Assembly: GCA_004020545.1 (NCBI GenBank)
Contig: SAQE01000002.1
Span: 248,001-312,000, forward strand
Reading direction: 5' to 3'
From: Mesorhizobium sp.
GTDB taxonomy: Bacteria; Pseudomonadota; Alphaproteobacteria; Rhizobiales; Rhizobiaceae
Length of the DNA stretch: 64,000 nt
A model generated the notes under the pieces. The model was not told the origin of the DNA, did no database searches, and worked only from the letters and a program-made list of their open reading frames with translations. The position numbers and the translations under genes are program-made. Within the stretch, counting starts at the first letter, position 1; the number at the start of each line of letters is the position of its first letter. Shown here piece after piece: positions 1 to 8,731 of this stretch.

Positions 1-1
1 C

Positions 2-490
2 AAGGCCAACGACAACCCGGCGCATTGGGCGGATCTGCCGCCCGTCGATCTCGATGCCAACACGCGCGCCGAGCTCGACCAGGTGATGCCGGGCACGGCC
101 TCCAAGCTGGAGCGTCACGAGTGGATCAAGCACGGCACCTGCTACGGCAAGAGCCAGCAGGAGTATTTCGCCGACGCGCTCAATCTGATGCGCGCCGTGA
201 ATGCCTCGCCGGTGCGGGACCTCTTCACCAAGAACATCGGCAAGCAACTGACATCGGATCAGATCCGCGGCGCTTTCAACCAGGCCTTCGGCGCCGGCGC
301 CGGCGACCGTGTGCGCGTTTCCTGCCTGGTCGATCCGTCGAGCGGTCGGCGACTGATCGGCGAGCTGACGCTGGGCCTTTCCGGTCCGATCGGTCCTGAA
401 AGCAAGTTCGCCGACCTGCTGATGGCCTCGGCGCCGACGGGCAAGGCCGGTTGCCCGAAGGGCACGGTCGACGCGATCGGGTTTCAGTAA
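2..490 (+). CDS. Ribonuclease T2 family protein (3' part)
   Basis: The reading frame is open from the first bases of the window, so the 5' end, with any signal peptide and the first catalytic histidine motif, lies outside. The visible part contains HEWIKHGTC, the second conserved active-site motif of RNase T2 enzymes (His, Glu and Lys/His general acid-base residues). Later cysteines (SCLVD and GCPKG) could form the disulfides usual in the family. Members are secreted or periplasmic endoribonucleases that cut RNA through a 2',3'-cyclic phosphate. The last seven bases overlap the end of the convergent diguanylate cyclase gene. The family call is firm; the exact physiological role is not known. 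Confidence 0.85.
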   Translation, partial: KANDNPAHWADLPPVDLDANTRAELDQVMPGTASKLERHEWIKHGTCYGKSQQEYFADALNLMRAVNASPVRDLFTKNIGKQLTSDQIRGAFNQAFGAGAGDRVRVSCLVDPSSGRRLIGELTLGLSGPIGPESKFADLLMASAPTGKAGCPKGTVDAIGFQ

Positions 491-1854
491 GAGCAGTCCG
501 GCAGCCGGGTTCCGGCCGTCGAAATCAGGCGGTCTTCGGGGGCCGCCTCGCGGATCACGGCGTCGCTGCCCGGTTCACCGATCACGCGGTCGCGGCCGCT
601 CGACTTGGCCTTGTAAAGGCGCTGGTCGGCAAGCGCGAAAATGTCGGCCAGGCAACGCGTCGTCTCGCTGACGGTGGAGACGCCGGCGCTTATGGTGATG
701 TTGAAGCGGCTGGTGTGGGCCGAGGTCTTCACCGCGTTCCTGATAGCTTCGCCGAGCAGCCTCGCCAGCGCATGCGGCTGCGGGCAGAGGATCGCAAATT
801 CCTCGCCGCCGATCCTGAACACCTGATCCGCATTGCCGACTGTCTCGATCAATACCGAAGCGACGGACTTCAGCACCTTGTCGCCCTCCGCGTGGCCGAA
901 GCGGTCGTTGATCGACTTGAAGTGATCGACATCGACGATCAGCAGGCTGAGCGGCTTGGCGGTCCTGATGCTGGCCGCCACCGCGGCCTCGCCGTCGGCA
1001 TCGAAGCTGCCGCGATGCAATAGCCCGGTCAGCCCGTCGCGGCCGACATGCTTGACGAGCGCCTCGTAGCGCTCGCGGTAGGTGAGTGTGTCGAAGATAT
1101 CGGAAAGGCCGCGCGGCAACGCGATCTCGTGATCCTCGACCCATCGGAGGTAGGCGACGAGCATGCCGCTGTAGACGAGTGCCGCGGCCATCTTGGCGAA
1201 CCAGCCGCCGAAGAAGACCGAGATCGGCGCGCCGGCGACGAAATGCAGCGCCGTGAAGAAACCCGCCTGGTCGAATGTCAGCACGCAGGCGACGCAGGCG
1301 AAGATACGGGCGAAAGGCAAGTGGCGCAGAGAGGCGCCGAGCTTCTCGTAGAGCAGGATGATCAGGATGGCGTCGACGAAGAGCAGCGAGGTTCCCCACA
1401 CCATCAGCCAGCCCATCTCGTCGATGAAGCCGATGTCGGGGACCCTGCCGTCGGGAAGCGGCGAAATCGCGTGCAGGCGCAGGACGAGCACCAGTCCGAT
1501 CAGCAAGCCATTGCCGAGCAGCAGGCCGTAGATCGGCTGGCGCACGGTCGCCGCGTCCTCCTTCATGTAGAGGAGAAGCAGCATCACCAGCTTGCCGGAA
1601 AACATCACGGCCGAGCCTGGCGAGACCATGCCGAAGGGCAGCGCGACGTAGAAGGCGCTGGCGAGATAGGTCTCGAGGAAATGCATGACGCCGAGCGCGC
1701 AGACGAACACGCCGAGCCCGATGCGGCGCCTGAAGCGGAAGAGCGTGACCATGGCCCCGAAATAAAGAACCGCTTCGGCAAAGAGCAGGAAACCGTTCAG
1801 CAACACGATCGATCCGATCTCTTGCGGAAATCGCGGCCTTGCCGCAATTTCCAA
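484..1854 (-). CDS. Membrane-bound diguanylate cyclase (GGDEF)
   Basis: A 456-residue protein. The first ~250 residues hold about seven hydrophobic segments (for example around residues 18-38, 45-72 and 185-235), followed by a GGDEF domain with GGEEF at about 349-353 and the upstream metal-binding VDVDHFKSINDRFGH block. It should make cyclic di-GMP from two GTP at the inner membrane, with the membrane part as a sensor or anchor of unrecognised type. The position that normally carries the RxxD inhibitory-site arginine reads GNAD, so product inhibition through that site is probably absent. Convergent with the RNase T2 gene. The ATG at 1854 gives an intact first membrane segment. Confidence 0.9.
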   Translation of the reverse strand: MEIAARPRFPQEIGSIVLLNGFLLFAEAVLYFGAMVTLFRFRRRIGLGVFVCALGVMHFLETYLASAFYVALPFGMVSPGSAVMFSGKLVMLLLLYMKEDAATVRQPIYGLLLGNGLLIGLVLVLRLHAISPLPDGRVPDIGFIDEMGWLMVWGTSLLFVDAILIILLYEKLGASLRHLPFARIFACVACVLTFDQAGFFTALHFVAGAPISVFFGGWFAKMAAALVYSGMLVAYLRWVEDHEIALPRGLSDIFDTLTYRERYEALVKHVGRDGLTGLLHRGSFDADGEAAVAASIRTAKPLSLLIVDVDHFKSINDRFGHAEGDKVLKSVASVLIETVGNADQVFRIGGEEFAILCPQPHALARLLGEAIRNAVKTSAHTSRFNITISAGVSTVSETTRCLADIFALADQRLYKAKSSGRDRVIGEPGSDAVIREAAPEDRLISTAGTRLPDCSY

Positions 1855-1990
1855 ACCTTCTCCGTTCTGACGGCGAATGGTTAACCGCTGCTTTCACCAG
1901 CGCGTGCCATACAAGGAAATGATCGATATCGGATGGCGGGTTCCAGTCCCCGGCGAAAGTCCGGGGATCGACACGGCATGCCGAAAGCGA

Positions 1991-2019
1991 TTGCCGTTCG
2001 GCGCTTCATCGCCTACATA
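1991..2019 (+). promoter_or_regulatory. Candidate sigma-70 promoter of ettA
   Basis: TTGCCG at 1991-1996 and TACATA at 2014-2019 are separated by 17 bases and lie about 50 bases before the ettA GTG start. The 214-bp gap 1855-2068 also holds a short inverted repeat (CCCCGG...CCGGGG at about 1955-1975) but no gene. This is pattern matching only. Confidence 0.35.
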
Positions 2020-2068
2020 GCGCGCAACCCCCATCCAACCTGACACTCAGTTTCTAGGGAAAGCGCGC

Positions 2069-3718
2069 GTGGCTCGCCAGTTCATCTATCACATGTCCGG
2101 CCTGTCGAAGGCTTATGGCACCAAGAAGGTGCTCGATAACATCCACCTGTCCTTCTATCCGGACGCCAAGATCGGCATCCTCGGCCCCAACGGCTCGGGT
2201 AAGTCGACCATCCTGCGCATCATGGCCGGGCTCGACAAGGAGTTTCAGGGCGAGGCGTGGCTGGCCGAGGGCGCGACAGTCGGCTACCTCGCGCAGGAGC
2301 CGCAGCTCGACAACAGCAAGACCGTGCGCGAAAACGTCATGGACGGCGTCGCCAGGAAGACGGCCATCATCGAGCGCTACAACGAGCTGATGATGAACTA
2401 TTCCGACGAGACGGCCGACGAGTCCGCCAAGCTGCAGGACGAGATGGATCGCCTCAACCTGTGGGACCTCGAGCAGCAGGTCGAGATGGCGATGGACGCG
2501 CTGCAGTGCCCTCCGGCCGATTCCGAGGTGACCAACCTCTCTGGCGGCGAGCGCCGCCGCGTGGCGCTCTGCCGGCTGCTGCTCGAGCAGCCTGACCTTC
2601 TGCTGCTCGACGAGCCGACCAACCATCTCGACGCCGAGACGACGCAATGGCTGGAAAGGCACCTGCGCGACTATCCGGGCTCGGTGCTGATAATCACCCA
2701 CGACCGCTACTTCCTCGACAACGTCACCGGCTGGATCCTCGAGCTCGACCGCGGCCGCGGCATCCCCTACGAGGGCAACTACACCAAATATCTCGACGCC
2801 AAGGCCAAGCGCCTGATCCAGGAAGGCCGTGAGGACGACGCCCGCCAGAAGGCGATCTGGCGCGAGCGCGAGTGGATCCAGTCGTCGCCAAAGGCGCGGC
2901 AGACCAAGTCCAAGGCGCGCATCAAGGCCTATGAGGAACTGGTCGAGCAGTCGCAGAACCGCAAGCCGACCGACACGCAGATCGTCATCCCGGCGAGCGA
3001 GCGCCTCGGCAACGTGGTTGTCGAGGTCGAAGGCCTCAACAAGGGTTTTGGCGACGAGCTTCTGATCGAGAACCTGTCGTTCAAGCTGCCTCCGGGCGGC
3101 ATCGTCGGCGTCATCGGCCCGAACGGCGCCGGCAAGACGACGCTGTTCAAGATGATCACCGGCCAGGAAAAGCCGGATGCCGGCTCGATCCGCATCGGCG
3201 AGACGGTGAGGCTCGGCTATGTCGACCAGAGCCGCGACGCGCTCGACCCGAACAAGACGGTTTGGGAAGAGGTTTCCGGCGGCGCCGAGGTCATCAAGCT
3301 CGGCAAGCACGAGATCAACAGCCGCGCCTACTGCTCATCCTTCAACTTCCGCGGCAGCGACCAGCAGCAGAAGGTCGGCAACCTTTCGGGCGGCCAGCGC
3401 AACCGCGTGCATCTGGCCAAGATGCTGAAGGGCGGCGGCAATGTGCTGCTGCTCGACGAACCGACCAACGACCTCGACACCGAAACGCTGGGTGCGCTGG
3501 AAGACGCGCTGGAAGCCTATGCCGGCTGCGCGGTCATCATCAGCCACGACCGCATGTTTCTCGACCGCATGGCGACCCACATGCTCGCTTTCGAGGGCGA
3601 CGCGCATGTCGAATGGTTCGAGGGCAATTTCGAGGAATATGAGAAGGACAAGCTGCGCCGCCTGGGCGCGGAAGCGGCAACCCCGCACCGCATGACGCAC
3701 AAGCGGCTGACGCGGTAA
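2069..3718 (+). CDS. ettA: ABC-F protein EttA, energy-dependent translational throttle
   Basis: A 549-residue protein with two ABC ATPase domains and no membrane segment, the ABC-F layout. Walker A motifs are GPNGSGKS at 39-46 and GPNGAGKT near 350; signature motifs are LSGGERRR and LSGGQRNR; Walker B regions read [12 protein letters not shown] and [12 protein letters not shown]. The linker between the domains is lysine/arginine-rich ([20 protein letters not shown]). EttA binds the ribosomal E site and gates the first elongation step according to the ATP/ADP ratio. The GTG start follows AGGGA and gives the conserved [10 protein letters not shown]-terminus; no in-frame ATG fits better. Length is typical (about 550). 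Confidence 0.96.
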   Translation: MARQFIYHMSGLSKAYGTKKVLDNIHLSFYPDAKIGILGPNGSGKSTILRIMAGLDKEFQGEAWLAEGATVGYLAQEPQLDNSKTVRENVMDGVARKTAIIERYNELMMNYSDETADESAKLQDEMDRLNLWDLEQQVEMAMDALQCPPADSEVTNLSGGERRRVALCRLLLEQPDLLLLDEPTNHLDAETTQWLERHLRDYPGSVLIITHDRYFLDNVTGWILELDRGRGIPYEGNYTKYLDAKAKRLIQEGREDDARQKAIWREREWIQSSPKARQTKSKARIKAYEELVEQSQNRKPTDTQIVIPASERLGNVVVEVEGLNKGFGDELLIENLSFKLPPGGIVGVIGPNGAGKTTLFKMITGQEKPDAGSIRIGETVRLGYVDQSRDALDPNKTVWEEVSGGAEVIKLGKHEINSRAYCSSFNFRGSDQQQKVGNLSGGQRNRVHLAKMLKGGGNVLLLDEPTNDLDTETLGALEDALEAYAGCAVIISHDRMFLDRMATHMLAFEGDAHVEWFEGNFEEYEKDKLRRLGAEAATPHRMTHKRLTR

Positions 3719-3758
3719 GGGATCAACCCGGGGCGGTGAGCAACAGCGAGGTTCTGAA

Positions 3759-4526
3759 ATGGCTGATTGGTCCGCCGCCCAATATCTGAAGTTCGAGGAC
3801 GAGCGCACGCGGCCCGCGCGGGACTTGGCGACACAGGTGCCGGTTGACTTCCCGCGCCGCGTCGTCGATGTCGGCTGCGGTCCAGGAAATTCGACCGAGC
3901 TTTTGATCGAGCGCTGGCCGGATGCGGAGGTCAGCGGGTTCGATACCTCGCCCGACATGATCGAGAAGGCGAGGGCGCGGCTGCCCAACGTCAATTTCGC
4001 GCTCGCGGATGCTGCCGAATGGCAGCCGGAGAAGCCCGTCGACGTGATCTTCGCCAACGCCGTCTTCCAATGGCTGCCGGAGCATCCGGCGGTGTTCCAG
4101 CGGCTGATGGGATTGCTGGCGCCTGGTGGCGCTCTGGCCATCCAGATGCCCGACAATCTCGGCGAAGCCTCGCATCGGCTGATGCGCGACACGGCGGCCC
4201 AGATGCCGTTCTCGGCCAAGCTCAAGGGCGCCGCGCGCGCGCCGCTGCCGCCGGTTTCCTTCTACTATGATCTGTTGTCGCCGCTCGCGGATCGGGTGGA
4301 TATCTGGCACACGATCTACAACCACCCGCTGGCCGATGCCGAAGCTATCGTGGAGTGGGTCAAGTCGACGGGGCTGAAACCCTTCCTCGATCCGCTCGAT
4401 GCGGATGAGAAGAAGATTTTCCTCGAAAGCTATACCGCAAAGATCGCACAGGCCTATCCGAAGACGGCGAACGGCAAGGTGCTGCTGCGCTTCCCGCGCA
4501 TCTTCATCATTGCCAAGCGGGCCTGA
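3759..4526 (+). CDS. tam: Trans-aconitate 2-methyltransferase
   Basis: A 255-residue class I SAM-dependent methyltransferase. The SAM site [10 protein letters not shown] lies at about 38-47, and the catalytic-domain signature [13 protein letters not shown] is that of Tam. The C-terminal half carries the characteristic [22 protein letters not shown] block. It methylates trans-aconitate, a spontaneous inhibitory isomer of the TCA intermediate cis-aconitate, so it acts in cytoplasmic metabolite repair. It stands 40 bp after ettA and could share its transcript. Length matches the family. Confidence 0.93.
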   Translation: MADWSAAQYLKFEDERTRPARDLATQVPVDFPRRVVDVGCGPGNSTELLIERWPDAEVSGFDTSPDMIEKARARLPNVNFALADAAEWQPEKPVDVIFANAVFQWLPEHPAVFQRLMGLLAPGGALAIQMPDNLGEASHRLMRDTAAQMPFSAKLKGAARAPLPPVSFYYDLLSPLADRVDIWHTIYNHPLADAEAIVEWVKSTGLKPFLDPLDADEKKIFLESYTAKIAQAYPKTANGKVLLRFPRIFIIAKRA

Positions 4527-4539
4527 CCGCTTCCGGTCA
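4524..4539 (+). terminator. Short hairpin at the tam stop codon
   Basis: TGACCG-CTTC-CGGTCA forms a 6-bp stem that includes the tam stop codon, with no clear T-tract after it. It may be a weak terminator or a chance palindrome. Confidence 0.3.
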
Positions 4540-4649
4540 ACTCATCGCGATAACTGGGACCAGCGGCCGGTTTAAGCTGGCATAAATCTGCCAAATGCGA
4601 CAAGGGTAGCGCGCTTCGGCACCAAGGCCGGGCCTCGGACGGATTGGAC

Positions 4650-5771
4650 ATGCATCGCGTCATCATCAGCGGCATCGGCGCCGAAATCCCCGAGCCCGTC
4701 ATCACCAATGAAGAACTGGTCGAGAGCTTCAACCGCTGGGTCGACACGGAGAATGCGCGCCGCGCTGTCACCGGCGAGACGCTGCTGCAGAAGTCGGACA
4801 GTGACTTCATCGTCCACGCGTCGGGCGTGCGGACGCGCCATGTGGTCGAGCGCGAGGGCATCCTCGATCCCACCCGCATGGCGCCGCGGATTCCGGCGCG
4901 ACCGGACGACGCGCTGTCGCTCCAGGCGGAATTCGGCATCGCATCCGCCAAAAAAGCGATCGCCCATGCCGGCTTGCAGCCCTCGGACATCGATCTGGTA
5001 ATCTGCTCGGCCTCGCATCATCAGCGGCCCTATCCGGCGATCGCCATCGAGATGCAGGAGGCGCTGGGCACCAAGGGCGCCGGCTTCGACATGGGGCTGG
5101 GCTGTTCTTCCGCCGCGGCCGCGCTGCACATCGCAGTCAACCTGGTCAGGGCAGGGGCGCACAGGCGCATCCTGATCTCGACGCCCGAGATTATCACCGG
5201 CCATCTCAACTTCCGCGACCGGCAGACGCATTTCATCTTCGGCGACGCTTCCGTCGCCATGGTCGTCGAGGGGCTCAACCAGGGCGAAAAGCGGCCGGGA
5301 CGCTTCGAAGTGCTCGACACCCGCACCTGGACGCAGTTGTCGAACAACATCCGCACCAATCTCGGGTACCACACCCGCACTGCCCAGGACGATCCCTATA
5401 TGATCAAGCTCGAGGGCAACCTGATCAAGCAGGTCGGCAACAAGGTGTTCAAGGAGGTCACCGTCGCCGGCCACAAATTCATCGTCGAATTCCTGGCCGA
5501 GCATGGGCTGACGCCGCAGGGCATCCGCCGATTCTGGCTGCATCAGGCGAATGCGCGCATGAACGCGATGATCCTGAAACTCGCCTTCGGCCACGATGTC
5601 GGCCACGACCGCGCGCCGATGGTGCTGGAGCGGCTCGGCAACACGGCTGGCGCCGGCGCGATCGTGGCGCTGTCGGAGAACCATGCCGACATGAAGGCCG
5701 GCGATTTCGGCCTGCTCTGCGCCTTCGGGGCCGGCTATTCGATCGGCGGCGCGCTGTTGAAAATGCTGTGA
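4650..5771 (+). CDS. Beta-ketoacyl-ACP synthase III-like (FabH family)
   Basis: A 373-residue thiolase-fold enzyme. The active-site cysteine is in GLGCSSAAAAL (about Cys152), the histidine in HQANARMNA and the asparagine in LGNTAGAGA, giving the Cys-His-Asn triad of KAS III. It is about 40-50 residues longer than E. coli FabH because of an N-terminal extension before the Cys, so it is probably the long rhizobial paralogue rather than the primary fatty-acid initiation enzyme. It would condense an acyl-CoA with malonyl-ACP or another acceptor; the substrate cannot be read from the sequence. I chose ATG 4650 over the in-frame TTG at 4644. Confidence 0.85.
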   Translation: MHRVIISGIGAEIPEPVITNEELVESFNRWVDTENARRAVTGETLLQKSDSDFIVHASGVRTRHVVEREGILDPTRMAPRIPARPDDALSLQAEFGIASAKKAIAHAGLQPSDIDLVICSASHHQRPYPAIAIEMQEALGTKGAGFDMGLGCSSAAAALHIAVNLVRAGAHRRILISTPEIITGHLNFRDRQTHFIFGDASVAMVVEGLNQGEKRPGRFEVLDTRTWTQLSNNIRTNLGYHTRTAQDDPYMIKLEGNLIKQVGNKVFKEVTVAGHKFIVEFLAEHGLTPQGIRRFWLHQANARMNAMILKLAFGHDVGHDRAPMVLERLGNTAGAGAIVALSENHADMKAGDFGLLCAFGAGYSIGGALLKML

Positions 5772-5781
5772 CCCCTCGTAT

Positions 5782-6354
5782 CTATGCCGGTGCGAAGGGC
5801 ACCAGCATGGGCACGCGCCTGGCGTAGTCGTCATAGGCGGTGCCGAGCTCGCCGCGCAGGAAGCTCTCCTCCAGCCTGGCCTTCACGACGATGCCGATGA
5901 TCAGCAGCGCTGCACCGGCAATGCCCCAGACCGTGCCCTTGGCCGCCATCGTGGCAAGGATCGCCAGCAGCAGGCCGCTATAGATCGGATGGCGGACCAG
6001 CCGATAGGGTCCGGTGTCGATCACGCGGTGATCGGCCTTGGCTGTGACGGTGCTCGACCACAGCCTGCCGAGATGCAAGCGCGCCCACCAGGCGAAGGCG
6101 AGGCCGAGGGCGATCAGGGCGACGCAAATCCACGCCTCGGCAAGCGTCGGCGTCCACAGCCGCAGCCTGCCGGCATAGCCATGTGCCGGAACGAACAGCA
6201 GGATGGTGCCGGCGAGCCACAGTGCCCGATATTGCGCCTCAGCCCTGAAGCCTGCGCGCTTTTGCGCGGGGTCGGCCCAGAAGGAGGCCAAAGCCCAGGA
6301 TACGATCCAAGCCAACCACAAGGCAGCGATTGCGGGTCCGGGATGCATGATCAA
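5782..6354 (-). CDS. Isoprenylcysteine carboxyl methyltransferase-like membrane protein
   Basis: A 190-residue protein with about five hydrophobic segments and the ICMT/PEMT-type C-terminal signature DTGPYRLVRHPIYSG followed by EESFLRGELGTAYDDYARRVPML (read with a break between the two blocks). This motif binds SAM in small integral-membrane methyltransferases. Bacterial members act on unknown lipids or small molecules; no isoprenyl-protein role is implied. It is convergent with the FabH-like gene, with a 10-bp gap. An in-frame ATG two codons downstream is an equally good start. Confidence 0.8.
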   Translation of the reverse strand: MIMHPGPAIAALWLAWIVSWALASFWADPAQKRAGFRAEAQYRALWLAGTILLFVPAHGYAGRLRLWTPTLAEAWICVALIALGLAFAWWARLHLGRLWSSTVTAKADHRVIDTGPYRLVRHPIYSGLLLAILATMAAKGTVWGIAGAALLIIGIVVKARLEESFLRGELGTAYDDYARRVPMLVPFAPA

Positions 6355-6459
6355 GCTTTCGTCTCGGCGCCGCCATCAAAGCGACGCCGCGGGGCGAAAG
6401 ATAGTGGCCGCCAGTAAGAACGTCGTGATCGCAAGGCGAGCGGCGGGCAGACACCGCTC

Positions 6460-6891
6460 CTATTCACTCGAACAGCTAAATATCCACTGTACGCCGAAAG
6501 CATCGACGAGCATGCCGAAGCTCGTCCCCCAATATCGACGCGCCAGAGGCACCATGATCCTGCCATCCTCGGCCATGTTGCCGAACAGAGCCCGCATCGT
6601 GAGAAGGTCGTCGAACTCCAACATCAGCGCCGACCCCTTCATGGGCTTGGCGTCGTCATTGTCAGACGCGTGAAAAAGGATGCCCGGCCCCTCGAACCGG
6701 GCATGCAGCACTTTCCCTCGCATGGCCTCGGTTCGCACGGGCATATCGTTTTCGCCCCAGCGCAGCAGGACCGTCCCACGGCCCAGGCCCCACCGTTCGT
6801 AGAAGGCGAGGGCCTCCTCGCAGTTGGTCGTGAAGAACAGCGAGGGGGAAAACGGCATCCCGTGTCCTTGCTTCTGAACCGTGGTCGTCAT
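6460..6891 (-). CDS. VOC (glyoxalase/bleomycin-resistance-like) protein
   Basis: A 143-residue protein from the ATG at 6891. It has the PhnB/VOC pattern of an N-terminal beta-alpha-beta unit (FSPSLFFTTNCEEALAFYE), a middle GPGILFHASD segment and a C-terminal RYWGTSFGMLVDAFGVQW segment, the usual end of 3-demethylubiquinone-like VOC proteins. The reaction is unknown. The start codon overlaps the stop of the tautomerase gene (ATGA at 6888-6891), so the two are probably translationally coupled. A longer frame upstream of 6891 runs inside the tautomerase gene and is not used. Confidence 0.8.
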   Translation of the reverse strand: MTTTVQKQGHGMPFSPSLFFTTNCEEALAFYERWGLGRGTVLLRWGENDMPVRTEAMRGKVLHARFEGPGILFHASDNDDAKPMKGSALMLEFDDLLTMRALFGNMAEDGRIMVPLARRYWGTSFGMLVDAFGVQWIFSCSSE

Positions 6892-7307
6892 GCGGCGGCC
6901 ATTGCCGCCGCGACAAGCGCATCGCCCGAATATTGCCGGCCGCCGATGCCCCAGCCGCCGTCGGGCGCATTGAGAATGTTGATCCAGGTGTTTTCGGGCC
7001 TGTGACCCGGCACGCAAAGGTCGGTGACGATCCTTGCGGCGGCCGTGATGAATGCCTCTCGTGCCTCGATGGAGGCAAGGCCGATGTTCGGCAGTTTCAG
7101 CTCCACCATGACGACAGGCCGGTTGGCGCCGCCCGCATAGATGCGATTATTCGGCAGGACATGGACCGTTCCGCCGACGATTGCGGTGAAAAATGAATTC
7201 CCGGTGGCTCCGGAGGCCTCGATGAGCGCGGCACTTAGGCGGGGAAGGATTTCACGCTCTCCAGCTGCTGTCAGCACGCCTTCGGGCGCGGTCACGGTGA
7301 TCGGCAT
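6888..7307 (-). CDS. Tautomerase superfamily protein
   Basis: A 139-residue protein beginning Met-Pro. In the tautomerase (4-oxalocrotonate tautomerase/MIF) superfamily the N-terminal proline is the catalytic base after Met removal. The length, about twice the 60-residue 4-OT unit, fits the fused-dimer or MIF-like branch. The RPVVMVELKLPNIG strand and the NTWINILNAPDGGWGIGG region support the fold. It heads a two-gene operon with the VOC protein, divergent from a TetR regulator, so the pair probably handles a small carbonyl or enol compound under that regulator's control. The substrate is unknown. Confidence 0.78.
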   Translation of the reverse strand: MPITVTAPEGVLTAAGEREILPRLSAALIEASGATGNSFFTAIVGGTVHVLPNNRIYAGGANRPVVMVELKLPNIGLASIEAREAFITAAARIVTDLCVPGHRPENTWINILNAPDGGWGIGGRQYSGDALVAAAMAAA

Positions 7308-7368
7308 GATGGTTCTCCCTTGCTTGCTGCGGATGGCCCTGACGGCTCTGGTGCTTTGCGCTTGTCAG

Positions 7369-7392
7369 GTTACGTATTGATCGTTACGTTAC
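7369..7392. promoter_or_regulatory. Imperfect 24-bp palindrome, likely TetR operator
   Basis: Two 12-base halves, GTTACGTATTGA and TCGTTACGTTAC, meet at 7380/7381. Nine of 12 positions are complementary, and the inner 16 bases match at 12 of 16. The site is between the divergent tautomerase (start 7307) and TetR (start 7431) genes, where an autoregulatory operator is expected. Similar bases recur at 7418-7429 (CGTATCGATCAC). Confidence 0.55.
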
Positions 7393-7430
7393 TTCAAATC
7401 GGCAAGTCAATAGGTTTCGTATCGATCACT

Positions 7431-8099
7431 ATGGAAAATTTCGAGAAGTCACGCGGCGGCAGGCCGCGCGCATTCGACCCGGAGATTGCGCTCGCCGCCG
7501 CGATGCATCTGTTCTGGGAGCATGGCTATGAAGCGACCTCGCTTGCCATGCTGCGCGAGGCCATGGGCCTGACGCCGCCGCAGATCTACAACGCCTTCAC
7601 CGACAAAGAGACGCTGTTCCGTCGGGCGCTGGCGCGCTACCACGAAAGGGAGATCGGGTTTGCGCTCGACGCGCTCAGCGCGCCGGTGCCGACCGAGAAG
7701 GCGATCCGTTTGCTGCTGATGGGCGCGGCTGAGGCCTACACCCGGCCGGGCAAGCCCGGCGGCTGCCTTTTCATCAGCGGTGCGCTAGCGGCCTCGCCGC
7801 AGGCGCAAGCCATCGCGGACGAGCTCAAGACATACCGCAAGGCAACCGAGGCCGCGATCGCGGCCCGGCTTGCCAAGGGGCGTGATGCGGGCGAATTGCC
7901 GACAGGTCTATCCGTCGAGCGACTGGCCAAATACCTGACCGGCGTTATGCACGGAATGTCGATCCAGGCGCGCGACGGCGCTTCGGCGGAAGACCTCAGG
8001 GCTTTGGCCGAGACCGCTCTTGCCGGCTGGGCAGCCGAAGTGCGACAAGCGGCCGACTCAAATGGCGAAACCGATGCCGGACCTGTTCTCCACGATTGA
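7431..8099 (+). CDS. TetR/AcrR family transcriptional regulator
   Basis: A 222-residue regulator. The N-terminal helix-turn-helix is clear: GRPRAFDPEIALAAAMHLFW, then YEATSLAMLREAMGLTPPQIYNAFTDKETLF (given in two blocks). The C-terminal ligand domain resembles the subgroup with GGCLFISGALAASP after the first core helices. The ATG at 7431 puts the HTH at the usual place; the longer open frame from 7320 runs through the operator and is rejected. It is divergent from the tautomerase/VOC operon, which it probably represses. It overlaps the downstream MOSC gene by 38 bases. Confidence 0.88.
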   Translation: MENFEKSRGGRPRAFDPEIALAAAMHLFWEHGYEATSLAMLREAMGLTPPQIYNAFTDKETLFRRALARYHEREIGFALDALSAPVPTEKAIRLLLMGAAEAYTRPGKPGGCLFISGALAASPQAQAIADELKTYRKATEAAIAARLAKGRDAGELPTGLSVERLAKYLTGVMHGMSIQARDGASAEDLRALAETALAGWAAEVRQAADSNGETDAGPVLHD

Positions 8100-8691
8100 A
8101 ACGCCCGTCGAGATCGTGCCGGGCCGCAAGCTCGCGGCGAGGGCCGTAGCGCTTTACAGGGCGCCTTCCGATCATTTCCAGACAAGGCCGGTGGAGGAGT
8201 TGCGGCTTGGGTTCGACGGCATCGAGGGCGATTTCCATGCCGGCGCGACACGGCGTTCCGGCGGGCGCGAGCCCTGGTATCCGCGCGGTACCGAGATGCG
8301 CAACGAGCGCCAATTATCGCTTGTCGCTGCAGACGAGCTTGCCATTGTCGCCGAGCGCATGGGGCTCAAGCAGATCAAGCCGGAATGGATCGGCGCCAAC
8401 CTGCTGATCGAGGGCGTGCCGCGTCTTTCCATGTTGCCGGCGGGCTCGCTTTTGTTCTTCAAGAGCGGGGTGACGATCAAGGTCGACGCCCAGAACGGGC
8501 CTTGCCGTATCGCCGGGCGTTCGATTGCCGAGAATGCGCGGATGGCCGACCACGAGGCCGGTTCGCTGCTGTTCCCGAAGGCGGCGAAACGGCTGCGCGG
8601 TCTCGTCGCCTGGGTCGAGAAGCCGGGCATCATCAGCGCGGGCGAGGAGATTTCGGTGCGGGTGCCCGAGCAGTGGATCTATCGGGGCTGA
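8062..8691 (+). CDS. MOSC domain-containing protein
   Basis: A 209-residue protein with the MOSC (molybdenum cofactor sulfurase C-terminal) pattern. GFDGIEGDFHAG is an early strand-loop. NERQLSLVAADELAIVAERMGL leads to IGANLLIEGVPRLSMLPAGSLLFF (blocks quoted separately). The single conserved cysteine is in NGPCRIAGRSIAE, the expected sulfur or cofactor-contact position. Related proteins (YiiM/YuaD-like) reduce N-hydroxylated compounds or carry sulfur to metal centres. The start is uncertain: ATG 8062, or ATG 8074 (MPDLF). It overlaps the TetR gene and probably shares its mRNA. Confidence 0.8.
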   Translation: MAKPMPDLFSTIETPVEIVPGRKLAARAVALYRAPSDHFQTRPVEELRLGFDGIEGDFHAGATRRSGGREPWYPRGTEMRNERQLSLVAADELAIVAERMGLKQIKPEWIGANLLIEGVPRLSMLPAGSLLFFKSGVTIKVDAQNGPCRIAGRSIAENARMADHEAGSLLFPKAAKRLRGLVAWVEKPGIISAGEEISVRVPEQWIYRG

Positions 8692-8726
8692 TCTCGGCCG
8701 CGCCGCTTTCAGCGGCGCGGCCGAGA
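8692..8726. terminator. Perfect 16-bp stem hairpin, bidirectional terminator
   Basis: TCTCGGCCGCGCCGCT, a TTC loop, then the exact reverse complement. It begins directly after the MOSC stop codon and ends 5 bp before the stop of the convergent SDR gene. There is no strong T-tract on either strand, but the position and stem strength fit termination from both sides. Confidence 0.7.
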
Positions 8727-8731
8727 CGCAC

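Noticed and set aside
6891-7017. Longer N-terminus of the VOC protein
   Set aside because: The extra 42 residues are Arg-rich and lie within the tautomerase gene; the ATGA overlap gives a better start.
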